In this document: positions 8,064-15,843 of the stretch, one piece after another
Numbering within the stretch: the stretch's first letter is position 1
How the letters are laid out: each line of letters begins with the position of its first letter
Assembly (NCBI RefSeq): GCF_001011035.1
Contig: NZ_CP011492.1
Coordinates: 5,439,001-5,503,000, forward strand
DNA: 64,000 nt
From: Streptomyces sp. CNQ-509
GTDB lineage: Bacteria > Actinomycetota > Actinomycetes > Streptomycetales > Streptomycetaceae
Reading direction: 5' to 3'
Translations under genes and position numbers: made by a program
The notes under the pieces: generated by a model
Told to the model about the DNA's origin: nothing
The model's input: the letters and a program-made list of their open reading frames with translations, nothing else
Databases searched by the model: none

Positions 8064-8144
8064 GGTCCGCGTTCCGGGCCTCAGGGCCGGCTGACCGCCA
8101 CGGCGCTCCGCGGGGCGGCGGTGGCGCGGGTACCGGGTGCGACT

Positions 8145-8777
8145 TCAGTGCAGGCCGGCGAGCCAGTCCGCCGCGGCGGCGGTGATCGTGGCGGCGGTCC
8201 CGGCCTCGTCGGGCGGCGCGCTCCTGGCCACGGCGAAGCCGTGGTCCGCGTACGGCACGGGCACCACGTCGACCTCGGCCGGGAACTCCGCGGGCACGCC
8301 GAACGGGTCGCGCTCGCCCTGCACCACGCGCGTCGGCACCCCGGCGTCCAGCAGCTCCGCCAGCCGCGACTTCTCCGGCTTGCCCGGCGGGTGCAGCGGG
8401 AAGGCCAGGGCGAGCACCGCCAGGGCGCCGAGGTCCCGGGCGGTACGGCACGCGACCCGGGCGCCGGCGCTCCGGCCGCCCGCGACGACCGGCAGCCCGG
8501 GCTTCTCCAGGGCGGGCCAGAGCGCCGTCCAGCCGGCGTCGAGGGTCTTGGGCGCGGGCGCCAGCTTGCGTCCCGCGACCCGCCACGGCTGCTCGACGAG
8601 CGCGACGGTGACCCCCTCGGCGGGCAGCGCGCCGGCCAGCGCCCGCAGATCACGGGCCTCGATGCCGCCGCCGGCGCCGTGGCTCAGCGCGAGCACGAGG
8701 CGCGGCCGGGCGGCCCGGTGCCAGGTGATCCGGGCGTCACCGGGCGGGGTGGCGACGGTCTGGGTGGTGGGCTTCAC
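8145..8777 (-). CDS. Alpha/beta hydrolase (Tex30/KANL3-like)
   Basis: 210 residues from the GTG at 8777, chosen because the upstream in-frame part (to 8936) is Arg-rich, overlaps the sigR promoter side and looks non-coding. Motifs are SHGAGGG near residue 33 (oxyanion hole), the nucleophile elbow GGRSAGAR, an acidic residue in VQGERDPFG and a His in YADHGF, which make a complete Ser-Asp-His triad. Substrate unknown. No good ribosome site is visible, so the start is uncertain. Confidence 0.75.
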   Translation of the reverse strand: MKPTTQTVATPPGDARITWHRAARPRLVLALSHGAGGGIEARDLRALAGALPAEGVTVALVEQPWRVAGRKLAPAPKTLDAGWTALWPALEKPGLPVVAGGRSAGARVACRTARDLGALAVLALAFPLHPPGKPEKSRLAELLDAGVPTRVVQGERDPFGVPAEFPAEVDVVPVPYADHGFAVARSAPPDEAGTAATITAAAADWLAGLH

Positions 8778-8923
8778 CCGCCACAATCTAGGCGAGCGGC
8801 CCGCGCCCCCGGTGCTCCGGCACAGGCGACGCCGCAGATCCGTGCCCTCCCGCGCCCGCGGCACTTCGTACGCGTCCGGGCAGGCCCGGGCCCGTACCCG
8901 GCGGATGTCACGCGGTCCGCCCG

Positions 8924-8950
8924 GGGAATGCGGCATCGGCGGCGAGCGTT
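8924..8950 (+). promoter_or_regulatory. Sigma-R-dependent promoter of sigR
   Basis: GGGAAT at 8924-8929, an 18-bp spacer and GTT at 8948-8950 match the sigma-R consensus GGGAAT-N18-GTT exactly. It lies about 40 bp upstream of the first ATG of sigR, as in the autoregulated sigRp2 promoter of S. coelicolor. Confidence 0.85.
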
Positions 8951-9112
8951 CTCAGCGGTATACGTCACGCGATCGTCGAAGGGAAACGCATGACCGGGGT
9001 CGCATGCCCGTCGCGTCCGCAGCCGGAGGCAGCGGAGAAGTACTGGGCGGCGGATGTGCACGTACGTCGTCTATCCTCCGAACCGTACGGGGCCACGGGA
9101 GGCTCCACCACG

Positions 9113-9820
9113 GTGCTGGAGGAGGTGGGTCTCGTCACTGGGACCGACACGGGGAAGGGCGGGGCGGCCGAGGAGCCGGAGACGCCCGAGGAGACGCCCG
9201 AGGAGACGTCCGCCGAGCGGAACGCACGCTTCGAGCGTGACGCGCTCCAGTTCCTCGACCAGATGTACTCGGCCGCGCTGCGCATGACGCGCAATCCCGC
9301 CGACGCGGAGGACCTGGTGCAGGAGACCTATGCCAAGGCGTACGCGTCCTTCCACCAGTTCCGCGAGGGCACGAACCTGAAGGCGTGGCTCTACCGCATC
9401 CTGACCAACACGTTCATCAACTCGTACCGCAAGAAGCAGCGTGAGCCGCAGCGCAGTGCCGCCGAGGAGATCGAGGACTGGCAGCTCGCCCGGGCCGAGT
9501 CGCACATGTCGACCGGCCTGCGCTCCGCCGAGGCCCAGGCGCTGGACCACCTGCCGGACTCGGACGTGAAGGAGGCCCTCCAGGCGATTCCGGAGGAGTT
9601 CCGGATCGCGGTCTATCTGGCGGACGTCGAGGGCTTTGCCTACAAGGAGATCGCGGACATCATGGGGACACCGATCGGTACGGTCATGTCCCGGCTGCAC
9701 CGCGGTCGCCGCCAGCTGCGCGGTCTCCTGGAGGACTACGCGCAGGAGCGCGGCCTGATGCCGGCGGGTGCCGGTCCTGAGTCGGCCGGGTCGCACACGG
9801 GAAAGGGTTCGGGATCATGA
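9113..9820 (+). CDS. sigR: ECF sigma factor SigR (thiol-oxidative stress)
   Basis: 235 residues from the GTG at 9113, which follows GGGAGG by 10 bp. A GTG at 9125 is also possible. Sigma region 2 (MTRNPADAEDLVQETYAKAY...NLKAWLYRILTNTFINSYRKK) and region 4 (FRIAVYLADVEGFAYKEIADIMGTPIGTVMSRLHRGRRQL) are complete. SigR directs the response to disulfide stress (thioredoxin, mycothiol genes) and is held by RsrA. The frame stays open to an ATG at 8990, 40 bp after the sigma-R promoter with GAAGGGA before it. This would add 41 residues and corresponds to the inducible long isoform sigma-R' described in S. coelicolor. It overlaps rsrA by 4 bp (ATGA). Confidence 0.95.
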   Translation: MLEEVGLVTGTDTGKGGAAEEPETPEETPEETSAERNARFERDALQFLDQMYSAALRMTRNPADAEDLVQETYAKAYASFHQFREGTNLKAWLYRILTNTFINSYRKKQREPQRSAAEEIEDWQLARAESHMSTGLRSAEAQALDHLPDSDVKEALQAIPEEFRIAVYLADVEGFAYKEIADIMGTPIGTVMSRLHRGRRQLRGLLEDYAQERGLMPAGAGPESAGSHTGKGSGS

Positions 9821-10158
9821 GCTGCGGAGAGCCGCACGAGACGGATTGCTCAGAGGTCCTCGACCACCTCTACGAGTACCTCGACAAGGAGATGCCGGAA
9901 GGCGACTGCGCGAAGTTCCAGGTGCACTTCGACGAATGCAGCCCTTGTCTGGAGAAGTACGGCCTGGAGCAGGCCGTGAAGAAGCTCGTCAAGCGCTGCT
10001 GCGGGCAGGACGACGTACCGGCGGATCTGCGCGCGAAGGTGATGGGCCGCATCGACACCATCAGGTCCGGCGACGAGGTACCGGATCAGCCGGTGCTCGA
10101 CGGCGGGGACGAGGGCCGCCCCACGTCACTCGAAGGTGCGAATCCACCCGCCTCGTAG
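9817..10158 (+). CDS. rsrA: Zinc-binding redox-sensitive anti-sigma factor RsrA
   Basis: 113 residues of the ZAS family. Cys11, His37, Cys41 and Cys44 form the zinc/redox switch, and Cys3, Cys31, Cys61 and Cys62 are also present, the same numbering as S. coelicolor RsrA. In reduced form it binds SigR. Oxidation forms a Cys11-Cys44 disulfide, releases zinc and frees SigR. The start codon overlaps the sigR stop, giving coupled production of sigma and anti-sigma. The C-terminal 25 residues are acidic, Gly/Pro-rich and probably disordered. Confidence 0.95.
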   Translation: MSCGEPHETDCSEVLDHLYEYLDKEMPEGDCAKFQVHFDECSPCLEKYGLEQAVKKLVKRCCGQDDVPADLRAKVMGRIDTIRSGDEVPDQPVLDGGDEGRPTSLEGANPPAS

Positions 10159-10254
10159 TGTTCTTTTACGGAACTGCGCCCCCTTCGGCCGTAGGTGCCG
10201 TCCTATGCTCCCCAACTCGTACGGAGTACAGCCGGGACGAGGAGCGTGGGGCGC

Positions 10255-11643
10255 ATGGGGCAGGTGGCGCAGGTCTCTGCGGCCGGGCGCGGCTGTCTGC
10301 TGTGCGCACTCCTCGCCACCGCTGCGTGCGCCGCTCCCGCGCTGCTGCCCGGGGCCGCGACCCCCTGGGCGGCGCTGGCCCTGCTGGCCGTCGTCTACGC
10401 GGCCGGTGAACACCTCTGGCGCGTCCCGCCGCTGGCCGGACGGGTGCCCGACGGTATCGGCGCGTTCTTCCCGGTCCTCCTTGCAGGAGCGTTTCTGCTG
10501 CCGCCCTCCGCGGCGGCCCTCGTCCCCCTTCCGGGCGCGCTGACCGCCCGGATCGCCGAGCAGCCCGCCGCCCCGCGGCGGCTGTGGCGGGCCGCGGAAC
10601 TCGCGCTCGCCGGCTGGGCGGCCGCGTACGCCGCCGGGCGCATGCCCGGGGACGCCAGACTCGGCGAGGCCGGGATCCCCGAGCTGCTGCCCGCCGCGCT
10701 CGCCGCGGTCGCGGCCTTCTGGACCGTCCTCACCTGCCTGGCCGCCCTGATGCAGGCCGCCGCCGAGCGCCGTTCCCCCCGCGCCGCGCTCGCCGGCGCG
10801 CCCGCGGCGGCGGGCACGTACCTCGTGCACGGGCTCGCCGGACTGATGATGGCCATGCTCTGGCACAGCCCGCACGGGCCCGCCAGCGGGCTGCTCGTGC
10901 TGCTGCCGATGGCCATCTCCTGCTGGGCGTTCGCCCAGGCCAACCGCGAACGGGCGGCGCACCAGGCGACGATCCGCGCGCTGGTGCAGGCCGTCGACAT
11001 CAAGGACCGCTACACCCGCGGGCACAGCGAGCGGGTCGGCCGCGCGTCGGTGCTCATCGCGCGCGAGCTGGGCATGGACGAGCGGCGGCAGGAGGTCCTG
11101 CGGTTCGCCGGGATCCTGCACGACGTGGGCAAGCTCGGTGTGCCGACGCGCATCCTGCGCAAGGACGGGCCGCTGACGCCGGAGGAGCGGCGGGTCATCG
11201 AGCTGCACCCGGAGTACGGGCACGAGATCGTCCGCGGCATCGGCTTCCTGGAGGAGGTGCGCTCGGCGATCCTCCACCACCACGAGCGGATGGACGGCGG
11301 CGGTTACCCGTACGGGCTCACCGGCGAGGCGATTCCGGAATACGCCCGGGTGGTGGCGGTCGCCGACGCCTTCGACGCCATGACGTCGACCCGCTCCTAC
11401 CGGCGCGCCCGCGAGGTGCCCGCCGCGCTCGCGGAGCTGCGGCGGTGTGCGGGTGCGCAGTTCGACCCCCGGATGGTGCGCGCGCTGGCCGGTGCGATCG
11501 GGCGCCGCGGCTGGCACGCCGAGGTCACCGCGGACGAGCCGGCCGCCGTCCCCGCGCCGCTGCGCGGCGGGGCCGGGGAGCGGCGCGGGGACGGCGCGGC
11601 GGGCGGTACGGCGGACGTCGTACGCAGTGGTGGCGCCCCGTGA
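10255..11643 (+). CDS. Membrane HD-GYP domain protein
   Basis: 462 residues from the ATG after GAGGAGCG. The first 225 residues are Ala/Leu-rich with about six membrane helices. The C-terminal HD-GYP domain (about 240-420) has GHSERV, GILHDVGKLGVP, HPEYGHEI and HHHERMDGGGYPYGL, so the metal ligands and the GYP signature are intact. HD-GYP enzymes hydrolyse cyclic di-GMP or related cyclic dinucleotides. It stands next to sigR-rsrA but has its own upstream region. The next gene starts inside its stop codon and encodes a degenerate sister, so the two may work as a pair. Confidence 0.88.
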   Translation: MGQVAQVSAAGRGCLLCALLATAACAAPALLPGAATPWAALALLAVVYAAGEHLWRVPPLAGRVPDGIGAFFPVLLAGAFLLPPSAAALVPLPGALTARIAEQPAAPRRLWRAAELALAGWAAAYAAGRMPGDARLGEAGIPELLPAALAAVAAFWTVLTCLAALMQAAAERRSPRAALAGAPAAAGTYLVHGLAGLMMAMLWHSPHGPASGLLVLLPMAISCWAFAQANRERAAHQATIRALVQAVDIKDRYTRGHSERVGRASVLIARELGMDERRQEVLRFAGILHDVGKLGVPTRILRKDGPLTPEERRVIELHPEYGHEIVRGIGFLEEVRSAILHHHERMDGGGYPYGLTGEAIPEYARVVAVADAFDAMTSTRSYRRAREVPAALAELRRCAGAQFDPRMVRALAGAIGRRGWHAEVTADEPAAVPAPLRGGAGERRGDGAAGGTADVVRSGGAP

Positions 11644-12953
11644 GCGGATCGGTTCGCCGCGCCCGGCACCGGACCCCGCCGGAGGTGCGCGTGGCGGTCG
11701 GGGCCGCGGGGGCGGCGACCGCGGCCGGGTTCTGCTGGACGCTCACGCACGGGCTCGCCCAGCCCGAGGCCGCGCTCGCCTTCGGCCTCCTCATCGTGCT
11801 CGGCGAGGTGGCGGGCGACCACCGCGCGTGCGCCCCCGCGCGCATCCCCGCGCCGTTGGCGACCGCCGGCGCGCTCGGGTACGCGCTGCTCTGCATCCCG
11901 GCGGACGCGGCGGGCGGCGCGGTCCTGGAGATCGCCGCCGTGTCCTTCACCGCCACCGTCGTCGGCGCCGTCCCGCACGTCGCCCGGGGCCGCGGCCCCA
12001 CCGCCGAACACCTGGTCCGCCGGGTCCTAGGCACCGCCTTCGCCGCCGCCTGCTGCCGCCCCCTGTGCGCCGGCGCCCCCCGCGACGGCGACGGCGGCCC
12101 CGTCGCGGGCCTCGCCGCGGGCCCCGGCTACGTCCTGGCGCTGCTCGGCGTCCTCGCCCTCACCGCGCTCTGCGACGCCGTGCTCGCGGCCTGCCTCGCC
12201 CGGGCCCGCACCGGCTGGCCGTACGGCCCTCTGCTCCGCGACGAGCTGCGCGCCCTGCCCGGCGTCGGCTCCGCGATGTGCGCGACCGGCGTCGTCATCG
12301 CGCTGGCCGCGCAGGTGGCCGGGCCCTGGGCGCTGCCCGTGCTGAGCCTGCCCCTGCTGCTCACCCAGGTCTCGTTCCGCCGCTACGCCGCGGTACGCCG
12401 CACGTACCGCCAGACCATCGCCTCCCTGGCCCGCGCGACCGAGGTGGCCGGCTACCACAGCCAGGGCCACGCCCACCGCGTCGCCGCCCTCAGCCGGGCG
12501 ATCGGCCGGGTACGGGGGCTCTCCGAGCGGGAGCTGGACGTGCTGGAGCAGGCCGCGCTCATGCACGACCTCGGCAAGCTCTCCCTGGCCGACCCGGTGC
12601 CGCCCGGCGGCGACGGGACCGTGCCGCCCGGCGCCGAGAGTCTCGCCGACCGGCGGCGCGTCGCCCTGCTCGGCGGCGCGGTGGTGCGGCAGACCGGGGT
12701 GGCCGCCGAGGTCGCCGTCGTCGTGGAGCGGCAGGCGGAGCCGTACCGTGACCAGCCGGTCGCGGCCCGTATCGTGCGCGTGGCGGCCGCATACGACGTG
12801 CTGGTGGCGGGGAACGCGAAGGGTGAGGGCGCGGTCGCCGCCGGGCCGCTGGCGGCCCTGGAGCGGCTCCGGCTGGCCACTGCGGACGAGTACGACCCGG
12901 TGGTGGTGGACGCGCTGCGGGAGGTGCTGGCAAGTGGCGTGTGCGCGAACTGA
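11640..12953 (+). CDS. Membrane HD-domain protein, GYP motif lost
   Basis: 437 residues from a GTG that overlaps the stop of the preceding HD-GYP gene (GTGA). The layout is the same: about seven hydrophobic helices in residues 1-250, then an HD domain with AGYHSQGHAHRVA and ALMHDLGKLSL. The histidine-rich second half, including HHHER and GYP, is replaced by a shortened, Val/Ala-rich stretch, so phosphodiesterase activity is doubtful. It may be a regulatory partner of the upstream protein, perhaps by hetero-dimerisation. This is inference from gene order and the missing residues. Confidence 0.8.
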   Translation: MSGSVRRARHRTPPEVRVAVGAAGAATAAGFCWTLTHGLAQPEAALAFGLLIVLGEVAGDHRACAPARIPAPLATAGALGYALLCIPADAAGGAVLEIAAVSFTATVVGAVPHVARGRGPTAEHLVRRVLGTAFAAACCRPLCAGAPRDGDGGPVAGLAAGPGYVLALLGVLALTALCDAVLAACLARARTGWPYGPLLRDELRALPGVGSAMCATGVVIALAAQVAGPWALPVLSLPLLLTQVSFRRYAAVRRTYRQTIASLARATEVAGYHSQGHAHRVAALSRAIGRVRGLSERELDVLEQAALMHDLGKLSLADPVPPGGDGTVPPGAESLADRRRVALLGGAVVRQTGVAAEVAVVVERQAEPYRDQPVAARIVRVAAAYDVLVAGNAKGEGAVAAGPLAALERLRLATADEYDPVVVDALREVLASGVCAN

Positions 12954-13117
12954 CCGGTAAGAAGCGGGTGTACGGCACCGCGTGGTTGGATGCGGGCATA
13001 GCCCGGCACCCGAGCGGACAGGAAGTTGCGGGGAGCAACGGCGCCCCCCGGGAGAGCACGCCGTGCGGACGGGCCGCACAGTGGTCATCCTGGAGTCAAA
13101 GACGGCAGGCAGGAATC

Positions 13118-14110
13118 GTGAGGATCTTCGGCAGAACACGGCATCGGCCCTCCGCCTCGTGGCGGCAGGCGACCGACCGCGCGTTCACGTTGATCGGCGA
13201 CGGCCGGTACGACGACGCGGGCGCGCTGCTCACCCGTGCCGCGGGCCTGGAGCCCTGGCTGTCGGAGTCGTGGTTCAACCTTGCGCTGCTGCACAAGTTC
13301 CGGCACGACTGGGAGCAGGCGCGCGCCGCGGGCCTGCGGGCCGTCGCGCTGCTCGACCGCGAGACGGGCGCGCCCGACTGGTGGAACGTCGGCATCGCCG
13401 CCACCGCCCTCCAGGACTGGCCGCTGGCGCGGCGGGCCTGGCAGGCGTACGGCCTGAGCGTGCCCGGCGGCGCCGCGCACCAGGGGGCCACCGACCCACC
13501 GGAGGACATGGACCTGGGCAGCGCCGCGGTGCGGCTGTCGCCCGAGGGCGAGGCGGAGGTCGTCTGGGGCCGCCGTCTCGACCCGGCGCGGATCGAGGTG
13601 CAGAGCATCCCGCTGCCGTCGTCGGGGCGGCGCTGGGGCGAGGTCGTGCTGCACGACGGGGTGCCGCACGGCGAGCGGGCGACGCTGGCGGGGCCCTCGT
13701 ACCCGGTCTTCGACGAGATAGAGCTGTGGGCGCCCTCGCCGGTGCCGACGTGGGTGGTGCTGCTGGAGGCCGCCACCGAGGCGGACCGGGACGCCGTCGA
13801 GCTGCTGGCGGCCGAGGCGGGGTACGCGGCCGAGGACTGGTCGTCGTCGGTGCGGCTGCTCTGCCGTACCTGCTCGGAGAGCTGCATGCCCAGCGCCGAG
13901 GGCTCGCTGCAGGCGACCCTCGACCCGCACGACCACAGCGAGCCGGGCCAGCCGGGCCCGCTGGTGCACCGCACCGAGGACGGGCTGTGGGTCCCGGAGC
14001 GCGAGTGCGGGATAGCCGCGCCCGCGTCCCTGGTGCGCGGGCTGCTGGAGAGCTGGGCGGCGGACAGCCCGGACACCCGGGACTGGCGGGATCTGGAGGA
14101 AGTCGTCTGA
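13118..14110 (+). CDS. TPR-repeat protein
   Basis: 330 residues from the GTG giving MRIFGRTRHRPSASW. A helical N-terminal part (about 15-110) carries tetratricopeptide-like units (ALLTRAAGLEPWLSESWFNLALL, WWNVGIAATALQDWPLARRAW). The rest is a mixed domain with several Trp residues and a CRTCSESC cluster near residue 255 that could bind metal. No catalytic motif is recognised. It lies between the HD pair and def in Streptomyces genomes and is conserved there, but I know no function. The 164 bp upstream hold no obvious feature. Confidence 0.8.
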   Translation: MRIFGRTRHRPSASWRQATDRAFTLIGDGRYDDAGALLTRAAGLEPWLSESWFNLALLHKFRHDWEQARAAGLRAVALLDRETGAPDWWNVGIAATALQDWPLARRAWQAYGLSVPGGAAHQGATDPPEDMDLGSAAVRLSPEGEAEVVWGRRLDPARIEVQSIPLPSSGRRWGEVVLHDGVPHGERATLAGPSYPVFDEIELWAPSPVPTWVVLLEAATEADRDAVELLAAEAGYAAEDWSSSVRLLCRTCSESCMPSAEGSLQATLDPHDHSEPGQPGPLVHRTEDGLWVPERECGIAAPASLVRGLLESWAADSPDTRDWRDLEEVV

Positions 14111-14195
14111 GGCTGTCGGAACCTGGCCGTACCCTGGACTCCGGTCTTTTCACAGAAGCTCGTGAGGGCGGGAACCAGGAAGGCGTACGGCGAGC

Positions 14196-14843
14196 ATGAC
14201 GCAGCAGGCGGAGCAGGAGCAGGCGGGGCGGGAAGCGGAGTCGCCGGACGTGTTCATCGACGACGTGAAGGACGCGGAGGCGCGCGAGCGGGCGGCCCGC
14301 GAGCGGGGCACGGCCCGGCCGATCACGGTGGTCGGCAATCCGGTGCTGCACCGCGAGTGCCGGGACGTGACGGAGTTCGACGACGTGCTGCGGCGGCTCG
14401 TGGACGACATGTTCGCCAGCCAGCGGGCCGCGGAGGGCGTGGGCCTGGCGGCCAACCAGATCGGGGTCGACCTCAAGGTCTTCGTCTACGACTGCCCGGA
14501 CGACGACGGCGTGCGGCACGTGGGCGCCGTGTGCAACCCCGTGCTGGAGGAGCTGCCCGCCGACCGCCGGCAGCTCGACGACGGCAACGAGGGCTGCCTG
14601 TCCGTCCCCGGCGCGTACATGTCGCTGGCCCGCCCCGACTACGCGGTGGTGAGCGGCCGCGACCTCGACGGCAACCCCCTCCGGGTGGCCGGCACGGGCT
14701 ACTTCGCCCGTTGCCTGCAGCACGAGACGGACCACCTCTACGGGCGGCTCTACATCGACCGGCTCTCCAAGCGCGAGCGCAAGGACGTCATGGAGCAGAT
14801 GGCCGAGAACACCCCGCGGTACGAGACCGTCCCCAACGACTGA
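14196..14843 (+). CDS. def: Peptide deformylase
   Basis: 215 residues with the three deformylase motifs: GVGLAANQIG (about 81-90), EGCLSVPG (about 131-138) and CLQHETDHL (about 174-182), whose Cys and two His bind the catalytic metal and whose Glu is the base. It removes the formyl group from the N-terminal Met of new proteins. About 40 extra N-terminal residues, rich in Glu and Ala, are typical of one actinobacterial subgroup. A GGAAGG about 12 bp upstream serves as ribosome site. Confidence 0.93.
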   Translation: MTQQAEQEQAGREAESPDVFIDDVKDAEARERAARERGTARPITVVGNPVLHRECRDVTEFDDVLRRLVDDMFASQRAAEGVGLAANQIGVDLKVFVYDCPDDDGVRHVGAVCNPVLEELPADRRQLDDGNEGCLSVPGAYMSLARPDYAVVSGRDLDGNPLRVAGTGYFARCLQHETDHLYGRLYIDRLSKRERKDVMEQMAENTPRYETVPND

Positions 14844-14911
14844 CGCGCCCGGCCTGCCCGGATCCGCCGCCCGCGGGCCGTGACCGCCGCCTCTTGCGCG
14901 GCGGTTACGGC

Positions 14912-14927
14912 AGTGGTCCAGTCCACT
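14912..14927. promoter_or_regulatory. DasR-type operator (dre-like) upstream of the M15 peptidase
   Basis: AGTGGTCCAGTCCACT matches the dre consensus A(C/G)TGGTCTAGACCA(C/G)T at 14 of 16 positions and is itself a palindrome extended to CAGTGG/CCACTG. It lies 83 bp before the M15 start codon. DasR is encoded in this same window. Confidence 0.6.
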
Positions 14928-15009
14928 GGCGCCATGGTGGTGCGTTGACCGTGCGCCCTGCGCACGCGAGGCTCGGAGCCCCCCATTCGTACGGACGCAC
15001 GGAGGCCCC

Positions 15010-15744
15010 ATGCTCAGACGTACGGTCAGACTCATCCTCAGCATCGCCATGATCGCGGCGGCAGGTGTCGTCGGCACGGTCGCGACCGCCGGCACCGCGC
15101 AGGCGGACTCGTGCTACACCTGGAACCGCACGCTCTCGGAAGGCATGTCCGGCTCCGACGTCACCCAGTTGCAGATCCGGGTGGCGGGACACGTGACGTC
15201 CGGTGAAATCCTCGCCATCGACGGCAACTTCGGCCCCCGCACCAAGGCCGCCGTCGCCAAGTTCCAGAGTGCGTACGGGCTCAGCTCGGACGGCGTCGCG
15301 GGCACCAACACGTTCAACAAGATCTACAGCCTGCAGGACGCCGACTGCACGCCGATTCACTTCACCTACGGCGAACTGAACAAGTGCAACTCCACCTGGG
15401 GCGGTGGCGCGGTCTCCGCGGCGACGGCCAAGGAGAACGCCAAGCGCACCATGTGGAAGCTGGAGGCGATGCGGCACGCCCTCGGTGACGTCCCGATCAA
15501 CATCAGCAGCGGCTTCCGCTCCGTCTCGTGCAACAACGCGGTCGGCGGCGCCTCCAACAGCCAGCATCTGTACGGCACGGCGGCCGACCTCGTCGGCTCC
15601 CCGTCGTTCTGCCGGCTGGCCCAGCAGGCGCGTACCCACGGCTTCGGCGGGATCCTCGGTCCCGGCTACCCGGGCCACAACGACCACACGCACGTGGACG
15701 GCCGGTCCTCGCGCTACTGGTCGGCTCCCTCCTGCGGCATCTGA
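15010..15744 (+). CDS. Secreted M15 peptidase with peptidoglycan-binding domain
   Basis: 244 residues. A Sec signal peptide (1-32, RRTVRLIL then a hydrophobic core, cleavage after AQA) is followed by a peptidoglycan-binding domain (about 45-105, GSDVTQLQIRV, DGNFGPRTKAAVAKFQ) and an M15 zinc D-Ala-D-Ala carboxypeptidase-like domain (about 120-240). The zinc ligands are in SSGFRS, SQHLYGTAADL and HNDHTHVDG. It resembles the Streptomyces albus G enzyme but is a close relative rather than proven. GGAGG stands before the ATG. The dre-like site upstream suggests control by DasR, linking wall turnover to N-acetylglucosamine sensing. Confidence 0.88.
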   Translation: MLRRTVRLILSIAMIAAAGVVGTVATAGTAQADSCYTWNRTLSEGMSGSDVTQLQIRVAGHVTSGEILAIDGNFGPRTKAAVAKFQSAYGLSSDGVAGTNTFNKIYSLQDADCTPIHFTYGELNKCNSTWGGGAVSAATAKENAKRTMWKLEAMRHALGDVPINISSGFRSVSCNNAVGGASNSQHLYGTAADLVGSPSFCRLAQQARTHGFGGILGPGYPGHNDHTHVDGRSSRYWSAPSCGI

Positions 15745-15797
15745 CCGCGGGCGGCGCAGCAGCAAGCGGCCGCCGGCCGGACCCGCCCCCCGCGGTC
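15743..15797. terminator. Possible bidirectional terminator between M15 and nrdB
   Basis: Arms GACCGCGGG (15743-15751, overlapping the M15 stop) and CCCGCGGTC (15789-15797) enclose a further GC-rich hairpin. The genes on either side converge here. Weak evidence without a U tract. Confidence 0.35.
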
Positions 15798-15843
15798 GGT
15801 TCCGGCCGGCGCCGCGGCTCATCTGCCGTCCGGCAGGCGGCGC

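Noticed and set aside
3489..8185. Two plus-strand open frames of more than 1000 codons across rsgA, aroA and neighbouring genes
   Set aside because: They are antisense shadows of rsgA, aroA, the M50-like gene and the SRAP gene, caused by the strong GC3 bias. Their translations are low-complexity Arg/Ala/Gly/Pro without domains.
12954..13117. A possible tRNA or small gene between the second HD gene and the TPR gene
   Set aside because: No cloverleaf can be drawn and the in-frame extension upstream of the GTG at 13118 has no coding character.
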